Made by a program: the position numbers and the translations under genes. Positions 45,857 to 55,787 of a stretch of 64,000 nt of DNA are shown here, in pieces. How positions within the stretch are numbered: the first letter of the stretch is position 1; each line of letters begins with the position of its first letter. This DNA is from Gammaproteobacteria bacterium. Lineage in GTDB: Bacteria; Pseudomonadota; Gammaproteobacteria; Enterobacterales; Alteromonadaceae. Location of the stretch: positions 23,687 through 87,686 of the forward strand of contig JAAFAI010000021.1 in the NCBI GenBank assembly GCA_018222405.1, in the 5' to 3' direction. The notes beneath the pieces are model-generated. The model saw only the letters and a list, made by a program, of their open reading frames with translations, was not told where the DNA came from and did not search any database.

Positions 45857-47287
45857 CTAGCGGACTTTATTCCAGAGATTTTGATTTTTCTTAAACGAGA
45901 AATAATCTGCCGGCTCCCAGAAAGCAGGGATTAAGTCGTCAACGGCTTCCGGCGAGAAGTTACCGGACAACTGACTCATAATTTCCATGAGTCGTTCGCG
46001 ACCGATCCGCATTAACTTTTTGCGATTAGCCGGGAAAAACAGGTTGCTCGACTTTTTGATGACCTCGTCGCTACCGGAGCTAATGTAAGTCAGGTTTCTG
46101 GTTACCGGTCGCCCTACCGGCTCCGCAGGATGGGGCGGGTTCAAACGCGTAACGATAGCACATTCGTACTGTTCCCGGTCTACGCCCTTTTCATTGCGCG
46201 GAATATAGGTCACGCCAAAACCAAGGGGGAAATACCCCACTATCTGCACAAACGCCTTGGCTAACTCAGCGTTGAGTGCGCCCTTCCTGGCCAATTGCTC
46301 GATAAACACATAGCCTTTGGGCAGGTTTTTCTTAGAAAAATCCGGTTTGGTTGATAACACAATAGACGTGTAGATTTGCGGTATTTTTATCAGCTCGCCA
46401 ACCCCGTTTTTCGACACATAAGTGTCTTTCATCAGGGTCTGCATAAATCCGTTAAGGGCGGTATGGCGCTGCACAAAACGATCCCGCTCCGCTTTATCGT
46501 TGCCAATATAACGCGGCATCCCCAGACCATTGTTGAGGTATTCCAGGGTTTGGGTAAAGTTAATTTTAAGCAACTGTTTACGGGTGGGCTCATCCAGCAC
46601 GCGAAACTCATCCAGTTTGTTGTCATCGCCATGCAAAATAGACAGCGCTTCGGGTGACTGTAAGCCTATGTCCTGCAACAGGGCGCAGCTAATGATGGGG
46701 ATGGCCACTTCTTCCTGCCACTTTTCATGATGTTCTCGGTCGCCCTTAAAGCGTAGTACGGAATCTTTTAAATAACGCAGATAGCGGTTGCCCTGCACAT
46801 CCATGTCGTGCACCTTGTCTACCAGCCGTAAGGCCAGAACGGCTTTATAAAGTGGCTTTAAACGCTGGTGCAGGCTCGCAAAATTGCGTTCTGGCCCGCG
46901 GGTGATAAGCATCAGGGTACCGAGAAACTTGGAGCTTAACATCTGGGTATCTTCAAAACTTTCACCTTCGCACAGGCTAATCAGCTGACTGGCCACCGAA
47001 TGCAATCGCTCTATACGCTGATAGCGCCCATCCTCGTGGGAGGCGGATAGGTCTTTTATCTGCTTACGCAGCTGCTCGGCTTTTGCCTGACCTTTTTTCT
47101 GCTGTTCTGCACGGATAAGCTGCTTCTGTAACTCTGCAAGTGCTGACTGCCGGGCGCTGGCCTCTGCAAAATATTGCCTGGCGTCACTATAAACCGACTC
47201 CAGCCGATCGTCCTTTGGATAAACCTCTTCGATAAGCTGCTTAACTTGCAGAGTATAGTTGTTGTCAGGGTGTTCAAACTTACTCAC
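45857..47287 (-). CDS. Degenerate HD-GYP-like protein of unknown function
   Basis: 476 residues from a GTG at 47287 with AAAAAGG 6 bases upstream; the open frame to 47347 lacks a site. The N-terminal 100 residues contain a coiled coil (QSALAELQKQLIRAEQQKKG...). The central part resembles an HD-GYP domain in order: HDMDVQGNRYLRYLKDSVLRF, IPIISCALLQDIGLQSPEAL (where LLHDIGK is expected), then a helix near the usual HP-x-x-G position (LLKINFTQTLEYLN). The metal His and Asp appear replaced (Gln205-Asp206), so cyclic-di-GMP hydrolysis is unlikely. It could be a ligand sensor or scaffold. It stands alone between the bd oxidase operon and rraA. Confidence 0.65.
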   Translation of the reverse strand: MSKFEHPDNNYTLQVKQLIEEVYPKDDRLESVYSDARQYFAEASARQSALAELQKQLIRAEQQKKGQAKAEQLRKQIKDLSASHEDGRYQRIERLHSVASQLISLCEGESFEDTQMLSSKFLGTLMLITRGPERNFASLHQRLKPLYKAVLALRLVDKVHDMDVQGNRYLRYLKDSVLRFKGDREHHEKWQEEVAIPIISCALLQDIGLQSPEALSILHGDDNKLDEFRVLDEPTRKQLLKINFTQTLEYLNNGLGMPRYIGNDKAERDRFVQRHTALNGFMQTLMKDTYVSKNGVGELIKIPQIYTSIVLSTKPDFSKKNLPKGYVFIEQLARKGALNAELAKAFVQIVGYFPLGFGVTYIPRNEKGVDREQYECAIVTRLNPPHPAEPVGRPVTRNLTYISSGSDEVIKKSSNLFFPANRKKLMRIGRERLMEIMSQLSGNFSPEAVDDLIPAFWEPADYFSFKKNQNLWNKVR

Positions 47288-47606
47288 TGTAAACCTTTTT
47301 ATTTTGTTTTTGCTTTCAACATGGCGGCGGTGGCGCACTAAAGCCACCGTTAGTCATTTACAGCTCCCTGTACAGATCAGAGATATCGTCCGTAAACCGT
47401 ATGTTATCGCAATACAAACGGAATTTAGGTATTTATGTTGATACCCACAGTATACTAAAGGTTAAGTTTTTTGCCCGAAACGGATGGCCGGGTGAGCGAG
47501 CTGAATTCATCCAGGATGTTGTATTCATCAGCTCTACAGAATGGCGTTTTTCAAGCCGAATGGGAGAGTACCGGCAAGGCAGTTTGCGGTGGCAACGGCC
47601 ACCGGC

Positions 47607-48092
47607 TTAATCAATATCGAGCGGCTCAGGAGAGAGTATAACGCCGGTGCTGTCGGCATACAGATGATCTTCCGGCAGAAAGGTTACTCCACCAAAATTA
47701 ACCGGCACATCAATATCACCGGTGCCCTGGCTGTCGGCATTCACCGGAATAGAATTAACCGCCAGAATCCCCAGGTCAAAATCAGACAGGCTGTCGACTT
47801 CGCGCACACAGCCGTAGCACACTACGCCTTCCCAGTTATTTTCTACTGCCAGTTGCGCAGACTCAGCATCAAACAACGCGCGGCGCAGCGAGCCACCACC
47901 GTCGATTAACAGTACTTTGCCATCGCCCGGTTCGGTGAGTACCCGGTCGATTAATTCCCTGTCTTCAAAACACTTCACGGTGGTAATTTCTCCACCAAAG
48001 GAATATCGACCGCCATAACTGGTGAAAATGGGATCGACCACATCCACGTTATCGGCGAATAAATCACATAACTCAGAAGTGTTATAGTCCAT
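47607..48092 (-). CDS. rraA: Ribonuclease E activity regulator RraA
   Basis: 161 residues from the ATG at 48092, matching the E. coli start ([21 protein letters not shown]). An upstream in-frame ATG at 48134 is not conserved. RraA binds RNase E and dampens mRNA decay; the fold is that of oxaloacetate decarboxylase-like aldolases. Family motifs: [39 protein letters not shown] and [33 protein letters not shown]. It is monocistronic. Confidence 0.96.
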   Translation of the reverse strand: MDYNTSELCDLFADNVDVVDPIFTSYGGRYSFGGEITTVKCFEDRELIDRVLTEPGDGKVLLIDGGGSLRRALFDAESAQLAVENNWEGVVCYGCVREVDSLSDFDLGILAVNSIPVNADSQGTGDIDVPVNFGGVTFLPEDHLYADSTGVILSPEPLDID

Positions 48093-48309
48093 GTTTGTAC
48101 CCTGTTGGTAAGCTAGGTTTTCGGGTTTTAGCATAGCACTCTAACAGTGATAACGCCTAGCGCAGAAATTGATTTTACTCACAAAACTTTGATTTCGCTC
48201 TACCCTCCTGCCATTACCAGCCGCTGTCATAAACCTTTAGCAAAACTGTCACTTGTGTTTCACGAACACTTTTTAACCTGATAGCGTTGATGAAAAGGAG
48301 CCGCGTGGG

Positions 48310-48828
48310 ATGGGCCTGAAAAATATAACCAAATACGATACTGCAATCTTTCACTGGTTGTACGATCTGACCAAGCACCGCGACTGCCGGGCTATTGTCT
48401 GGTTGTCACGCACCGGTGATGGTTACCTGTATTTTGTTATCGGTCTGCTGCTGATGTGCTTCGAGCCAGAGCACGGTGAGATTTTTCTTTACACTGCGCT
48501 GATGGCGTATGGCCTCGAACTACCCATTTATGTGGTATTAAAAAAGGCCTTTAAACGTCCTCGTCCTTGCGACTTTCTGGCAAACCTGACCGCTCACGTG
48601 ACGCCGTCTGATAAATTCAGCCTGCCTTCAGGTCACACCGCCGCGGCCTGGTTAATGGCCACGATCATCGCGTTCTACTACCCTCCTTTCGCACTGCTTG
48701 CCTACACCTGGGCGAGCCTGATTGGCTTGTCCCGCATATTGCTGGGCGTGCACTACCCTACAGATGTCATTGCTGGTGCCCTACTGGGCCTCACCATTGC
48801 CCAACTGAGTCTGACTATTCTGGTTTAA
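48310..48828 (+). CDS. PAP2-family membrane phosphatase
   Basis: 172 residues with four to five membrane helices and the three phosphatase motifs: KKAFKRPRP, the SLPSGHTAAAW catalytic-His motif and SRILLGVHYPTDVIAG. It probably dephosphorylates an undecaprenyl or phospholipid pyrophosphate at the outer face of the inner membrane. The glycosyltransferase gene starts 1 base after its stop, so the pair likely acts on a common lipid-linked glycan. Confidence 0.9.
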   Translation: MGLKNITKYDTAIFHWLYDLTKHRDCRAIVWLSRTGDGYLYFVIGLLLMCFEPEHGEIFLYTALMAYGLELPIYVVLKKAFKRPRPCDFLANLTAHVTPSDKFSLPSGHTAAAWLMATIIAFYYPPFALLAYTWASLIGLSRILLGVHYPTDVIAGALLGLTIAQLSLTILV

Positions 48829-48829
48829 C

Positions 48830-49897
48830 ATGAAAATACTCTACGGCGTACAAGGTACCGGCAACGGTCACATTGCCCGTGCCCGCATTATGGCCGCGGC
48901 CATGGCTGAGCGTGATGACATTGACGTGGATTTTGTTTTTTCCGGTCGCGCGGCAGATGACTATTTCGATATGGAATGTTTTGGTGAGTACCGTACGTTC
49001 AGCGGCCTGACTTTTGCCACCCGCAAAGGGCAGGTTAGTCAGTGGGAAACACTGAAAAACGCCAAACCGCTGCAATTATACCGGGATATCCGGCAGCTTG
49101 ATGTGAGCGGTTACGACCTGTTGCTGAACGACTTTGAACCTGTCACCGCCTGGGCCGCCCGGCGTCAGGGGTTAACTTCAATATCGGTGAGTCATCAGGC
49201 GGCTTTCAGTCACGATATTCCCCGCGCCAGTGAGCACTTTACTGATAAGCTTATCATGCGCAGTTTTGCCCCCACCGACATTCAGCTAGGCGTGCACTGG
49301 TTTCACTTTGAAAAACCCATACTACCGCCGTTTATTACGGATAAACCGGCGCCGCACCCGGCTAACAGCCACACCCTGGTATACCTGCCTTTTGAAGAAC
49401 TCGACGATATTCAGTTGCTGCTGGAGCCGCTCACCGAACAGCACTTTGTGTGTTTTCACCCCAAGGTGAAACAGCAACACACGCAGGGGCATATTGAATG
49501 GCATCCGCCTTCCAAGCCGGGCTTTCGCCACGCCCTGCAACACTGCTCTGGCGTGATCAGCAACGGCGGCTTTGAACTGGCCAGTGAATCATTGCAACTG
49601 AAAAAGAAACTGCTGGTAAAACCGCTGAATGGCCAGTTTGAACAACTCTCCAACCTCAAAACTCTGATGTCACTGGGCCTTTGTCAGCCCCTTTACCAAC
49701 TCGATACGGATACCGTGGAAGAGTGGTTGCTGGAGCCTGCAAGTGAGGGGTTACAGTTCCCCGACGATCCGACCCCAATGCTCGACTGGATTGTGGCCGG
49801 CGACTGGCACAATACCAAACCGCTGTGCGAAGCGCTGTGGAAACAGGTAAATTTTGGCCCAAAGACCCGTGAACGTTTGATGTCACTTGCATTTTAA
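48830..49897 (+). CDS. MJ1255/VC2487-family glycosyltransferase
   Basis: 355 residues. Starts MKILYGVQGTGNGHIARARIM, the GT-B N-terminal loop of the MJ1255/VC2487 group, with SVSHQAAFSHDIPRASEHFT in the middle and the C-terminal donor-site motif ISNGGFELASESLQLKKKLLVKPLNGQFEQLSN (MurG-like). It is probably a cytoplasmic or membrane-peripheral enzyme adding a sugar to a lipid. The acceptor is unknown. It is tightly linked to the PAP2 phosphatase gene. Confidence 0.9.
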   Translation: MKILYGVQGTGNGHIARARIMAAAMAERDDIDVDFVFSGRAADDYFDMECFGEYRTFSGLTFATRKGQVSQWETLKNAKPLQLYRDIRQLDVSGYDLLLNDFEPVTAWAARRQGLTSISVSHQAAFSHDIPRASEHFTDKLIMRSFAPTDIQLGVHWFHFEKPILPPFITDKPAPHPANSHTLVYLPFEELDDIQLLLEPLTEQHFVCFHPKVKQQHTQGHIEWHPPSKPGFRHALQHCSGVISNGGFELASESLQLKKKLLVKPLNGQFEQLSNLKTLMSLGLCQPLYQLDTDTVEEWLLEPASEGLQFPDDPTPMLDWIVAGDWHNTKPLCEALWKQVNFGPKTRERLMSLAF

Positions 49898-49944
49898 TCT
49901 CCCTCTGCGATGATATCGGCACTTTTTATTTGGGGAGTGAGTGC

Positions 49945-50097
49945 GTGGCAAAACGTGTTGCATTATTACTGGTGTTGTTACTGAGTATTTCGGCCTGTGG
50001 GTACCGCGGCGCCTTGTATTTACCTGAGCAACCACCGGCCAGTGATAGTGAACCTGCTGACGACTCGACTCCTGATGCATCCGGAGATTCTCGCTAG
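49945..50097 (+). CDS. lptM: LPS-assembly lipoprotein LptM (YifL-like)
   Basis: A 50-residue gene starting at GTG 49945, with GGGGAG 7 bases upstream. The product is a lipoprotein: lipobox SISAC puts the acyl cysteine at residue 18, and the next residues read CGYRGALYLPEQP, matching the CG-x-x-G-x-LY-x-P signature of LptM. The C-terminus is acidic and disordered. In E. coli LptM helps oxidative maturation of the LptD-LptE LPS translocon, and its gene sits just before the dapF block, as here. Its stop overlaps the lysA GTG by one base (TAGTG). It is easily missed because of its size. Confidence 0.88.
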   Translation: MAKRVALLLVLLLSISACGYRGALYLPEQPPASDSEPADDSTPDASGDSR

Positions 50098-51347
50098 TGG
50101 ACTACTTCAGTTACAAAAACCAATCGCTGCACGCTGAAGACATTGACGTAAAGGCGCTGGCCGCCCAGTACGGCACACCGTTATACGTGTATTCACGTGC
50201 CACCCTCGAGCGTCACTGGCACGCCTTTAACGATGCGCTGGGCGATCATCCCCACCTGATTTGCTACGCGGTAAAAGCCAACTCCAATATTGGTGTGCTG
50301 AGCGTACTGGCTAAACTGGGTTCTGGTTTCGATATCGTCTCAGGCGGCGAACTTGCCCGTGTTATTGAAGCTGGTGGCAACATGAGCAAGGTAGTGTTTT
50401 CTGGCGTGGGTAAAACCCCGGAAGAAATCGAATTTGCCCTGCAACAAGGTATTCACTGCTTTAACGTAGAATCGGAGCCGGAGCTTGAGCGTATCAATGC
50501 GGTAGCCGGTAAGCTTGGCAAAAAAGCGCCAATCTCGCTGCGCATTAATCCCGATGTAGATGCTAAAACTCACCCGTACATTTCTACCGGGTTAAAGGCC
50601 AATAAATTTGGCATTGCCCGTGAGCGTGCCGTAGAGGTTTACAGCCTGGCTGCCAGCCTGGAACACCTCGACGTGGTAGGTATGGACTGCCATATTGGTT
50701 CACAGCTAACCGAAACAGGCCCCTTTGTGGATGCACTGGATCGCTTACTGGAGCTGGTTGATGAACTGTCGGCCAAGGGTATTGAAATCAGCCACCTCGA
50801 CGTTGGTGGTGGTCTGGGTGTTACTTATAAAGATGAAACACCGCCGCATCCTAAAGAGTACGCGAGAGCTATTGCGGCAAAAATGGCCGGTCGCGAGCAC
50901 TTAACGCTGATCATGGAGCCAGGGCGAGCTATTGCCGCTAACGCCGGGATCATGCTCACCAAGGTAGAATTTGTCAAAGAAGGCGAGGAAAAGAGTTTCG
51001 CCATTGTGGATGCGGCCATGAATGACCTCATTCGCCCGTCGCTCTACTCGGCCTGGATGTCAATTATTCCGGTAGATGAAAACCCGGCCCATAAACCCCA
51101 TGTGTATGATGTGGTTGGCCCGATTTGCGAAACCGGTGATTTTATTGGTAAAGACCGCGAACTGGCGATTGCCCCCGGCGACCTGCTGGCGGTCCGTAGC
51201 GCCGGAGCTTACGGGTTTGTAATGGCTTCTAACTACAATACGCGCTGCCGTCCGGCAGAGTTGCTGGTAGATAAAAGCGATGTTCATGTGGTCAGAGAAA
51301 GAGAAAATCTAAAAGATCTCTGGAAAGGTGAGCATAAAGTTACGTAA
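50097..51347 (+). CDS. lysA: Diaminopimelate decarboxylase
   Basis: 416 residues from a GTG overlapping the lptM stop. It decarboxylates meso-diaminopimelate to L-lysine, with PLP. The catalytic Lys60 is in HLICYAVKANSNIG. The phosphate-binding HLDVGGGLGVTY, the EPGRAIAANAG segment and the C-terminal GPICETGDFIGKDRELA (substrate Cys and Asp) are all intact. Fold-type III. It is followed by dapF, which makes its substrate. Confidence 0.97.
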   Translation: MDYFSYKNQSLHAEDIDVKALAAQYGTPLYVYSRATLERHWHAFNDALGDHPHLICYAVKANSNIGVLSVLAKLGSGFDIVSGGELARVIEAGGNMSKVVFSGVGKTPEEIEFALQQGIHCFNVESEPELERINAVAGKLGKKAPISLRINPDVDAKTHPYISTGLKANKFGIARERAVEVYSLAASLEHLDVVGMDCHIGSQLTETGPFVDALDRLLELVDELSAKGIEISHLDVGGGLGVTYKDETPPHPKEYARAIAAKMAGREHLTLIMEPGRAIAANAGIMLTKVEFVKEGEEKSFAIVDAAMNDLIRPSLYSAWMSIIPVDENPAHKPHVYDVVGPICETGDFIGKDRELAIAPGDLLAVRSAGAYGFVMASNYNTRCRPAELLVDKSDVHVVRERENLKDLWKGEHKVT

Positions 51348-51494
51348 ACTAGAGCTATTCTTATAAGTCCTGTTGCGCTAAAACCCGTTGTTGTTAGTTG
51401 GGTTATTGTGATGAACGCTCCATCACCTTTTCTGCCATAACAACACCGGGTACCTAAAAAAATAGTCTGCAACACTTAAATAAACAGGCCCAGG

Positions 51495-52325
51495 ATGCTG
51501 GTGAACTTTTCTAAAATGCACGGTCTCGGCAATGACTTCATGGTTATTGATAATGTGACCCAAAATGTTTTTTTCTCGCCGGAAAAAATCCAGCAGCTTG
51601 CCGACCGCAATTTTGGTATTGGTTTCGATCAGCTCCTGATGGTTGAGCCGCCATACGATCCGGACCAGGATTTTCATTACCGTATTTTTAATGCCGACGG
51701 CTCAGAAGTGTCGCAGTGCGGTAATGGCGCGCGTTGCTTCGCGCGCTTTGTAAAGCTCAAAGGCTTAATCAACCGCAATAAGATTCTGGTGAGCACCAAA
51801 GCCGGCAAGATGATCCTGTACCTCGAAAAAGACGGTCAGGTAACGGTAAACATGGGGGTACCAAACTTTACCCCGGCAGAGATTCCGTTAAAGGCCAACA
51901 AAGAAGAAAAAACCTATATTATTCGTGCCGACGATAACACCCATTTTTGTGGTGCGGTCTCCATGGGTAATCCTCATTGCGTGCTGGAAGTTGACAACAC
52001 CGAAAGCGCCGATGTGGAAACAATCGGTCCGCAACTTGAGCGCCACGAACGCTTCCCTGAAGGGGTTAACGTGGGCTTTATGCAGGTATTGTCGGCCGAA
52101 CATATTCGCCTCAGAGTGTTTGAACGTGGTGCCGGAGAAACCCTGGCATGTGGCAGCGGTGCATGCGCAGCAGTTGCAATAGGACAAATACAAGGTAAAT
52201 TAGGGAAAGACGTTCGGGTGGATTTACCTGGCGGACGCTTACGCATCCGCTGGCAAGGGCCAGGAAGCCCATTAAAAATGACCGGACCGGCTGAGCATGT
52301 ATACGACGGAACAATAAATATATGA
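51495..52325 (+). CDS. dapF: Diaminopimelate epimerase
   Basis: 276 residues. It inverts LL- to meso-diaminopimelate, needed for lysine and peptidoglycan. The two catalytic cysteines are Cys75 in [14 protein letters not shown] and Cys219 in [14 protein letters not shown]. The start [19 protein letters not shown] is typical. It overlaps the DUF484 gene by 4 bases. Confidence 0.97.
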   Translation: MLVNFSKMHGLGNDFMVIDNVTQNVFFSPEKIQQLADRNFGIGFDQLLMVEPPYDPDQDFHYRIFNADGSEVSQCGNGARCFARFVKLKGLINRNKILVSTKAGKMILYLEKDGQVTVNMGVPNFTPAEIPLKANKEEKTYIIRADDNTHFCGAVSMGNPHCVLEVDNTESADVETIGPQLERHERFPEGVNVGFMQVLSAEHIRLRVFERGAGETLACGSGACAAVAIGQIQGKLGKDVRVDLPGGRLRIRWQGPGSPLKMTGPAEHVYDGTINI

Positions 52326-53020
52326 ATGAACTATCAGGTCAGGCCAATACCACACTGCAGTTTGATACCGACTTTCCTGAGGTAGGTGAGTTGACTGCCG
52401 AACAAGTGAGTCAGTACCTGGTCGAGAACCCTGATTTTTTTATTCAGCATCCGAGTATTTTAGAAGCGCTGCAAATCCCCCATCTGCAGAAAGGCAGCGT
52501 GTCACTAGTAGAATTACAAAGTGAACAGCTGCGCAAAAAAGTGCGCCTGCTCAACTATAAACTCAGTCAGTTGATTAGCATCGCCAAGCAAAACGAAAAA
52601 ATTTACCGCGCCTACGCCGATTTAAACCTGCGTCTGTTAACCTGCAAAGATGTGGGCGAAATACTACTTAAACTGCAGGAAACTCTGCAGGACGAACTGG
52701 GGCTGGCCAGTGTGGAGCTCAAGTTGTTTAAAGGCGCCAATGCGCTGCCGGAATTACAGCAACGACTGTTCATGGAAAAGCGCTTTAAGCAGGGCCCGTA
52801 TTTCTTTGGCCGCCTCAGCCAGCACGAAAAACAGCTGATGTTTGGCAACGAAGTAGCTGAATCCGTCGCTTTGATCCTGCTCGGAGAAAACCGCAATTTA
52901 GGCGTGCTGGCTGTTGGCAGTCGCAGTGCCGACCATTTTACCCCCGATATGGACACCCTGCTGCTAAACCAGCTCCGCGAAGTCCTTAATGTAGTGCTGC
53001 CCGAGAAACTGCGTTACTGA
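52322..53020 (+). CDS. DUF484 family protein
   Basis: 232 residues. The N-terminus has the family start ([22 protein letters not shown]), followed by a helix ([34 protein letters not shown]) and a GAF-like C-terminal domain ([24 protein letters not shown]). The family always travels between dapF and xerC in gammaproteobacteria but has no proven role. It overlaps dapF by 4 bases and abuts xerC, so it is co-translated. Confidence 0.9.
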   Translation: MNELSGQANTTLQFDTDFPEVGELTAEQVSQYLVENPDFFIQHPSILEALQIPHLQKGSVSLVELQSEQLRKKVRLLNYKLSQLISIAKQNEKIYRAYADLNLRLLTCKDVGEILLKLQETLQDELGLASVELKLFKGANALPELQQRLFMEKRFKQGPYFFGRLSQHEKQLMFGNEVAESVALILLGENRNLGVLAVGSRSADHFTPDMDTLLLNQLREVLNVVLPEKLRY

Positions 53021-53946
53021 TGAGTGCATCGGCAGCCGACACTCCTGTATCGCTGGCGCCGGACTGCGAACACTGGCTGAACAAGTTTATTGATTACCTG
53101 CGTTACGAACGCGGCCTGTCTGATCACACCATTAAAAATTACGCCCGACAGCTTGAACAGATCGCGCTGAGTCTGGAGTTAGCGAGCTGGCAACAACTGG
53201 ACCAGACAGCGGTAAAAAAAGCCGTTGCCATTGCCCGCAAACAAAACCTCGGCGCTCGCAGCACTGCGCTGCGCTTATCTGCACTGCGCACGTTTTGTAA
53301 ATACCTGTTGCGTCATCAGGTTATCGACATCGACCCGGTAGAAGGCATTTCCGCCCCCAAAGCAGAGAAGCCCCTGCCCAAGCAAATGTCGGTGGACGAT
53401 ATGTCTGCATTGCTGAATGAGTCGGATGATGAAGAGATCGTTATCCGCGACCAGGCCATGTTTGAACTCATGTACGGATGTGGTTTACGCCTCAGCGAGC
53501 TTACTTCGCTGGAGCTTAAGCACATTACCAGCGACCGTCAGTTACGCGTAACAGGTAAAGGCAACAAGCAACGCCTGCTGCCCATTGGCCGTAAAGCCTG
53601 GAAGGCCCTGCAGCGCTGGCTTGCCATCCGCAGTCATTGGGGCGCGGGTCTGGATGACGCAGTGTTTATCAGCCGCCAGAAGCGACGGATATCCAATCGT
53701 CAGGTGGGTAACCGCCTTACAGAAATGGCGCGGCGGCAAACCCTTAATCAGCGCATAAACCCACACAAACTGCGCCACTCATTTGCTACCCATGTGTTGG
53801 AGTCGAGCAGTGACTTACGCGCAGTTCAGGAGTTATTAGGCCACGCTAATCTGTCGACCACTCAGGTGTACACTCATCTGGATTTTCAACATTTAGCCAA
53901 AGTGTATGATACAGCCCACCCTCGCGCCCGTAAGAAGAAAGATTAA
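53020..53946 (+). CDS. xerC: Site-specific tyrosine recombinase XerC
   Basis: 308 residues. It resolves chromosome dimers at dif with XerD. The N-terminal core-binding domain is FIDYLRYERGLSDHTIKNYARQL. Catalytic motifs are YGCGLRLSELTSLE (Arg), GKGNKQRLLPIG (Lys), INPHKLRHSFATHVLESS (His-Arg) and TQVYTHLDF with nucleophile Tyr284. It is in the conserved block dapF-DUF484-xerC-yigB, which also marks it as XerC rather than XerD or an integron recombinase. Confidence 0.95.
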   Translation: MSASAADTPVSLAPDCEHWLNKFIDYLRYERGLSDHTIKNYARQLEQIALSLELASWQQLDQTAVKKAVAIARKQNLGARSTALRLSALRTFCKYLLRHQVIDIDPVEGISAPKAEKPLPKQMSVDDMSALLNESDDEEIVIRDQAMFELMYGCGLRLSELTSLELKHITSDRQLRVTGKGNKQRLLPIGRKAWKALQRWLAIRSHWGAGLDDAVFISRQKRRISNRQVGNRLTEMARRQTLNQRINPHKLRHSFATHVLESSSDLRAVQELLGHANLSTTQVYTHLDFQHLAKVYDTAHPRARKKKD

Positions 53947-53967
53947 ACAGCCAGTCAGGAATTTTTG

Positions 53968-54687
53968 ATGCAATGTTACCGCCCGGTTTCGCCGGTTAAA
54001 GCCATGACCTTTGATTTAGACGACACCCTGTACGATAACGAACCCATTATTGCAGGCGCTACCCAGGCCCTCAATGATCGGATTACCGAGCTTTACCCTG
54101 CAGCCGCCGCATTGCCTGCCGCACAATGGGCCGCTATTAAGCGCGACCTGATTAAAGGCAACCAGGGATTAGCTTCGGACATGGGCCGATTACGCTACGA
54201 AACCCTGTATCATGGACTGGCTGCAGAGAAGTTAGACGATAACCAGCGACACCATGCGGCACAATCCTTATTTGATTATTTTTATCATGCCCGCAGCGAC
54301 TTTGCTGTAAGTGATGAAGTCAGACAGGTATTGGCCGCGCTGGCCGCCAAAGTCCCGTTAATCGCCATTACCAACGGCAATGTGGACACGGTACAAATAG
54401 GGATTGATGAATTTTTCACTGCCACCTATCACGCCAGTCTGAGCAGACCCAGCAAACCCCATCGCCATATGTTTGATGAAGCCGCACAAACCTTAGGCCT
54501 CGCTCCGCATGAGATACTTCACGTAGGCGACAACCTCGAAAAAGACGTGCTCGGCGCACACCGGGCCGGCTTACAAACCGCCTGGATTGCGGTAAACCGG
54601 CCCATGGACTTACGTCATGAAGACGTAAGTGTGCTGCCCAGTGTTCATCTGCACAGCCTGGCGGAATTACTATGGTTTGTTGCCTGA
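53968..54687 (+). CDS. yigB: HAD-family phosphatase (YigB-like)
   Basis: 239 residues from the ATG at 53968 (AGGA site; a TTG three bases earlier is less likely). HAD motif I is FDLDDTLYDNEP with Asp16 and Asp18; motif II is LIAITNGN; motif III/IV is SRPSKPHRHMFDE ... HVGDNLEKDVLGAHRAG. E. coli YigB dephosphorylates FMN and the riboflavin precursor 5-amino-6-ribitylaminouracil phosphate. The position right after xerC is the same, which supports this assignment. Confidence 0.9.
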   Translation: MQCYRPVSPVKAMTFDLDDTLYDNEPIIAGATQALNDRITELYPAAAALPAAQWAAIKRDLIKGNQGLASDMGRLRYETLYHGLAAEKLDDNQRHHAAQSLFDYFYHARSDFAVSDEVRQVLAALAAKVPLIAITNGNVDTVQIGIDEFFTATYHASLSRPSKPHRHMFDEAAQTLGLAPHEILHVGDNLEKDVLGAHRAGLQTAWIAVNRPMDLRHEDVSVLPSVHLHSLAELLWFVA

Positions 54688-54728
54688 CAACCTTTACAAC
54701 ACCTAATCAGTACTAACCGGAAAATACC

Positions 54729-55469
54729 ATGCAAATCATTCAGCACAGCGAAGACCTGGCCACAGCCACCGGCACCATGCGCAACTATATTTATCGCCCG
54801 GCCAGTGAGCAACGCTATCCGGCCATCGTTTTTTACTCTGAAATATTTCAGCATACCGCGCCCATCGCTCGCTCTGCGGCGATAATGGCAAGCCACGGGT
54901 TTGTAGTTATTGTGCCGGAAGTGTTCCACGAGCTGAATCCCATTGGTACCGTACTTGGCTATGATGATGAGGGCAAAGACAAAGGCAATAACGACAAGTG
55001 GCAAAAGCCTTTAACCAATTACGACTCAGACCTCGACGCTATTATTGAGTACTGTAACGCTGCGCCCTACTGCACCGGCGCCGTTGGAGCCATGGGCGTT
55101 TGCCTTGGTGGCCACCTGGCGTACCGGGCAGCAATTAACCCGGCGGTGGCCAGCGCCTTTTGCCTGTATGCCACCGACATTCACAGCAACACCCTGCCAG
55201 CCAGCGAGGAAGACCAAAGTTTTAACCGCATGGCCGACATTCAGGGCGAAGTGTATTTTGTGTGGGGTAAACAAGACCCACATGTGCCGGCCGAAGGACG
55301 TTTGAAGATTTATCAGCAATGCGTAGCCAGCGGCCTCAATTACCAGTGGCAGGAAGTAAACGCGGTGCACGCCTTTATGCGCGATGAGGGCGAACGCTAT
55401 GATGGCGCGCTGGCGTTACAGATGTATCAGCAAGCCGTGCAGTTTTTTCAGCGCACATTAAATATTTAG
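54729..55469 (+). CDS. Dienelactone hydrolase family protein
   Basis: 246 residues, alpha/beta hydrolase fold. The family triad fits: Cys125 in AMGVCLGGHLAYRA, Asp183 in GKQDPHVPAE and His214 in AVHAFMRDEG. The N-terminal YPAIVFYSEIFQHTAPIARSA strand and helix are typical. Carboxymethylenebutenolidase is one member of the family, but without an aromatic pathway nearby the substrate may be another ester or lactone. It is a single gene with a hairpin after it. Confidence 0.88.
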   Translation: MQIIQHSEDLATATGTMRNYIYRPASEQRYPAIVFYSEIFQHTAPIARSAAIMASHGFVVIVPEVFHELNPIGTVLGYDDEGKDKGNNDKWQKPLTNYDSDLDAIIEYCNAAPYCTGAVGAMGVCLGGHLAYRAAINPAVASAFCLYATDIHSNTLPASEEDQSFNRMADIQGEVYFVWGKQDPHVPAEGRLKIYQQCVASGLNYQWQEVNAVHAFMRDEGERYDGALALQMYQQAVQFFQRTLNI

Positions 55470-55487
55470 TCAATTCTCCAATCATAG

Positions 55488-55515
55488 CCGGTGCCTATCC
55501 TCGCACCGGTTTACT
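55488..55515 (+). terminator. Hairpin between the hydrolase and convergent membrane genes
   Basis: CCGGTGC / GCACCGG with an 8-base loop, then TTTACT. It has a short T run and probably ends the hydrolase transcript. Confidence 0.55.
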
Positions 55516-55520
55516 GAGTT

Positions 55521-55787
55521 CTAATGCTTCATCAGATCAAGTACTTTTTTTGTCTGGCTACACGAAAGATAAAGGGAATACAGCAGTAAAGCCAACGCAA
55601 TCATAGCCTGCACAGACGTTGGCAGCGAGTTTAAAAGCGCTGTTCTGCGGCCACTGAGCTCTATACGATAATTGCTTACCCAGGCGCTATAAAACAGCTT
55701 AAACCCCCAGCCTGTTAACAGCGTAAATAACCAACACAGCAACGCAAAAATCAGCGCCACTTCGGTGTCACCACGGTACCGGCTCAT
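55521..55787 (-). CDS. Small two-span membrane protein of unknown function
   Basis: 88 residues with hydrophobic helices at about residues 11-30 and 58-77, joined by a short basic loop (NYRIELSGRRTALLNSL). No family recognised. Its start overlaps the DUF2339 gene stop by 4 bases, so translation is coupled and the two may form a complex. Confidence 0.7.
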   Translation of the reverse strand: MSRYRGDTEVALIFALLCWLFTLLTGWGFKLFYSAWVSNYRIELSGRRTALLNSLPTSVQAMIALALLLYSLYLSCSQTKKVLDLMKH

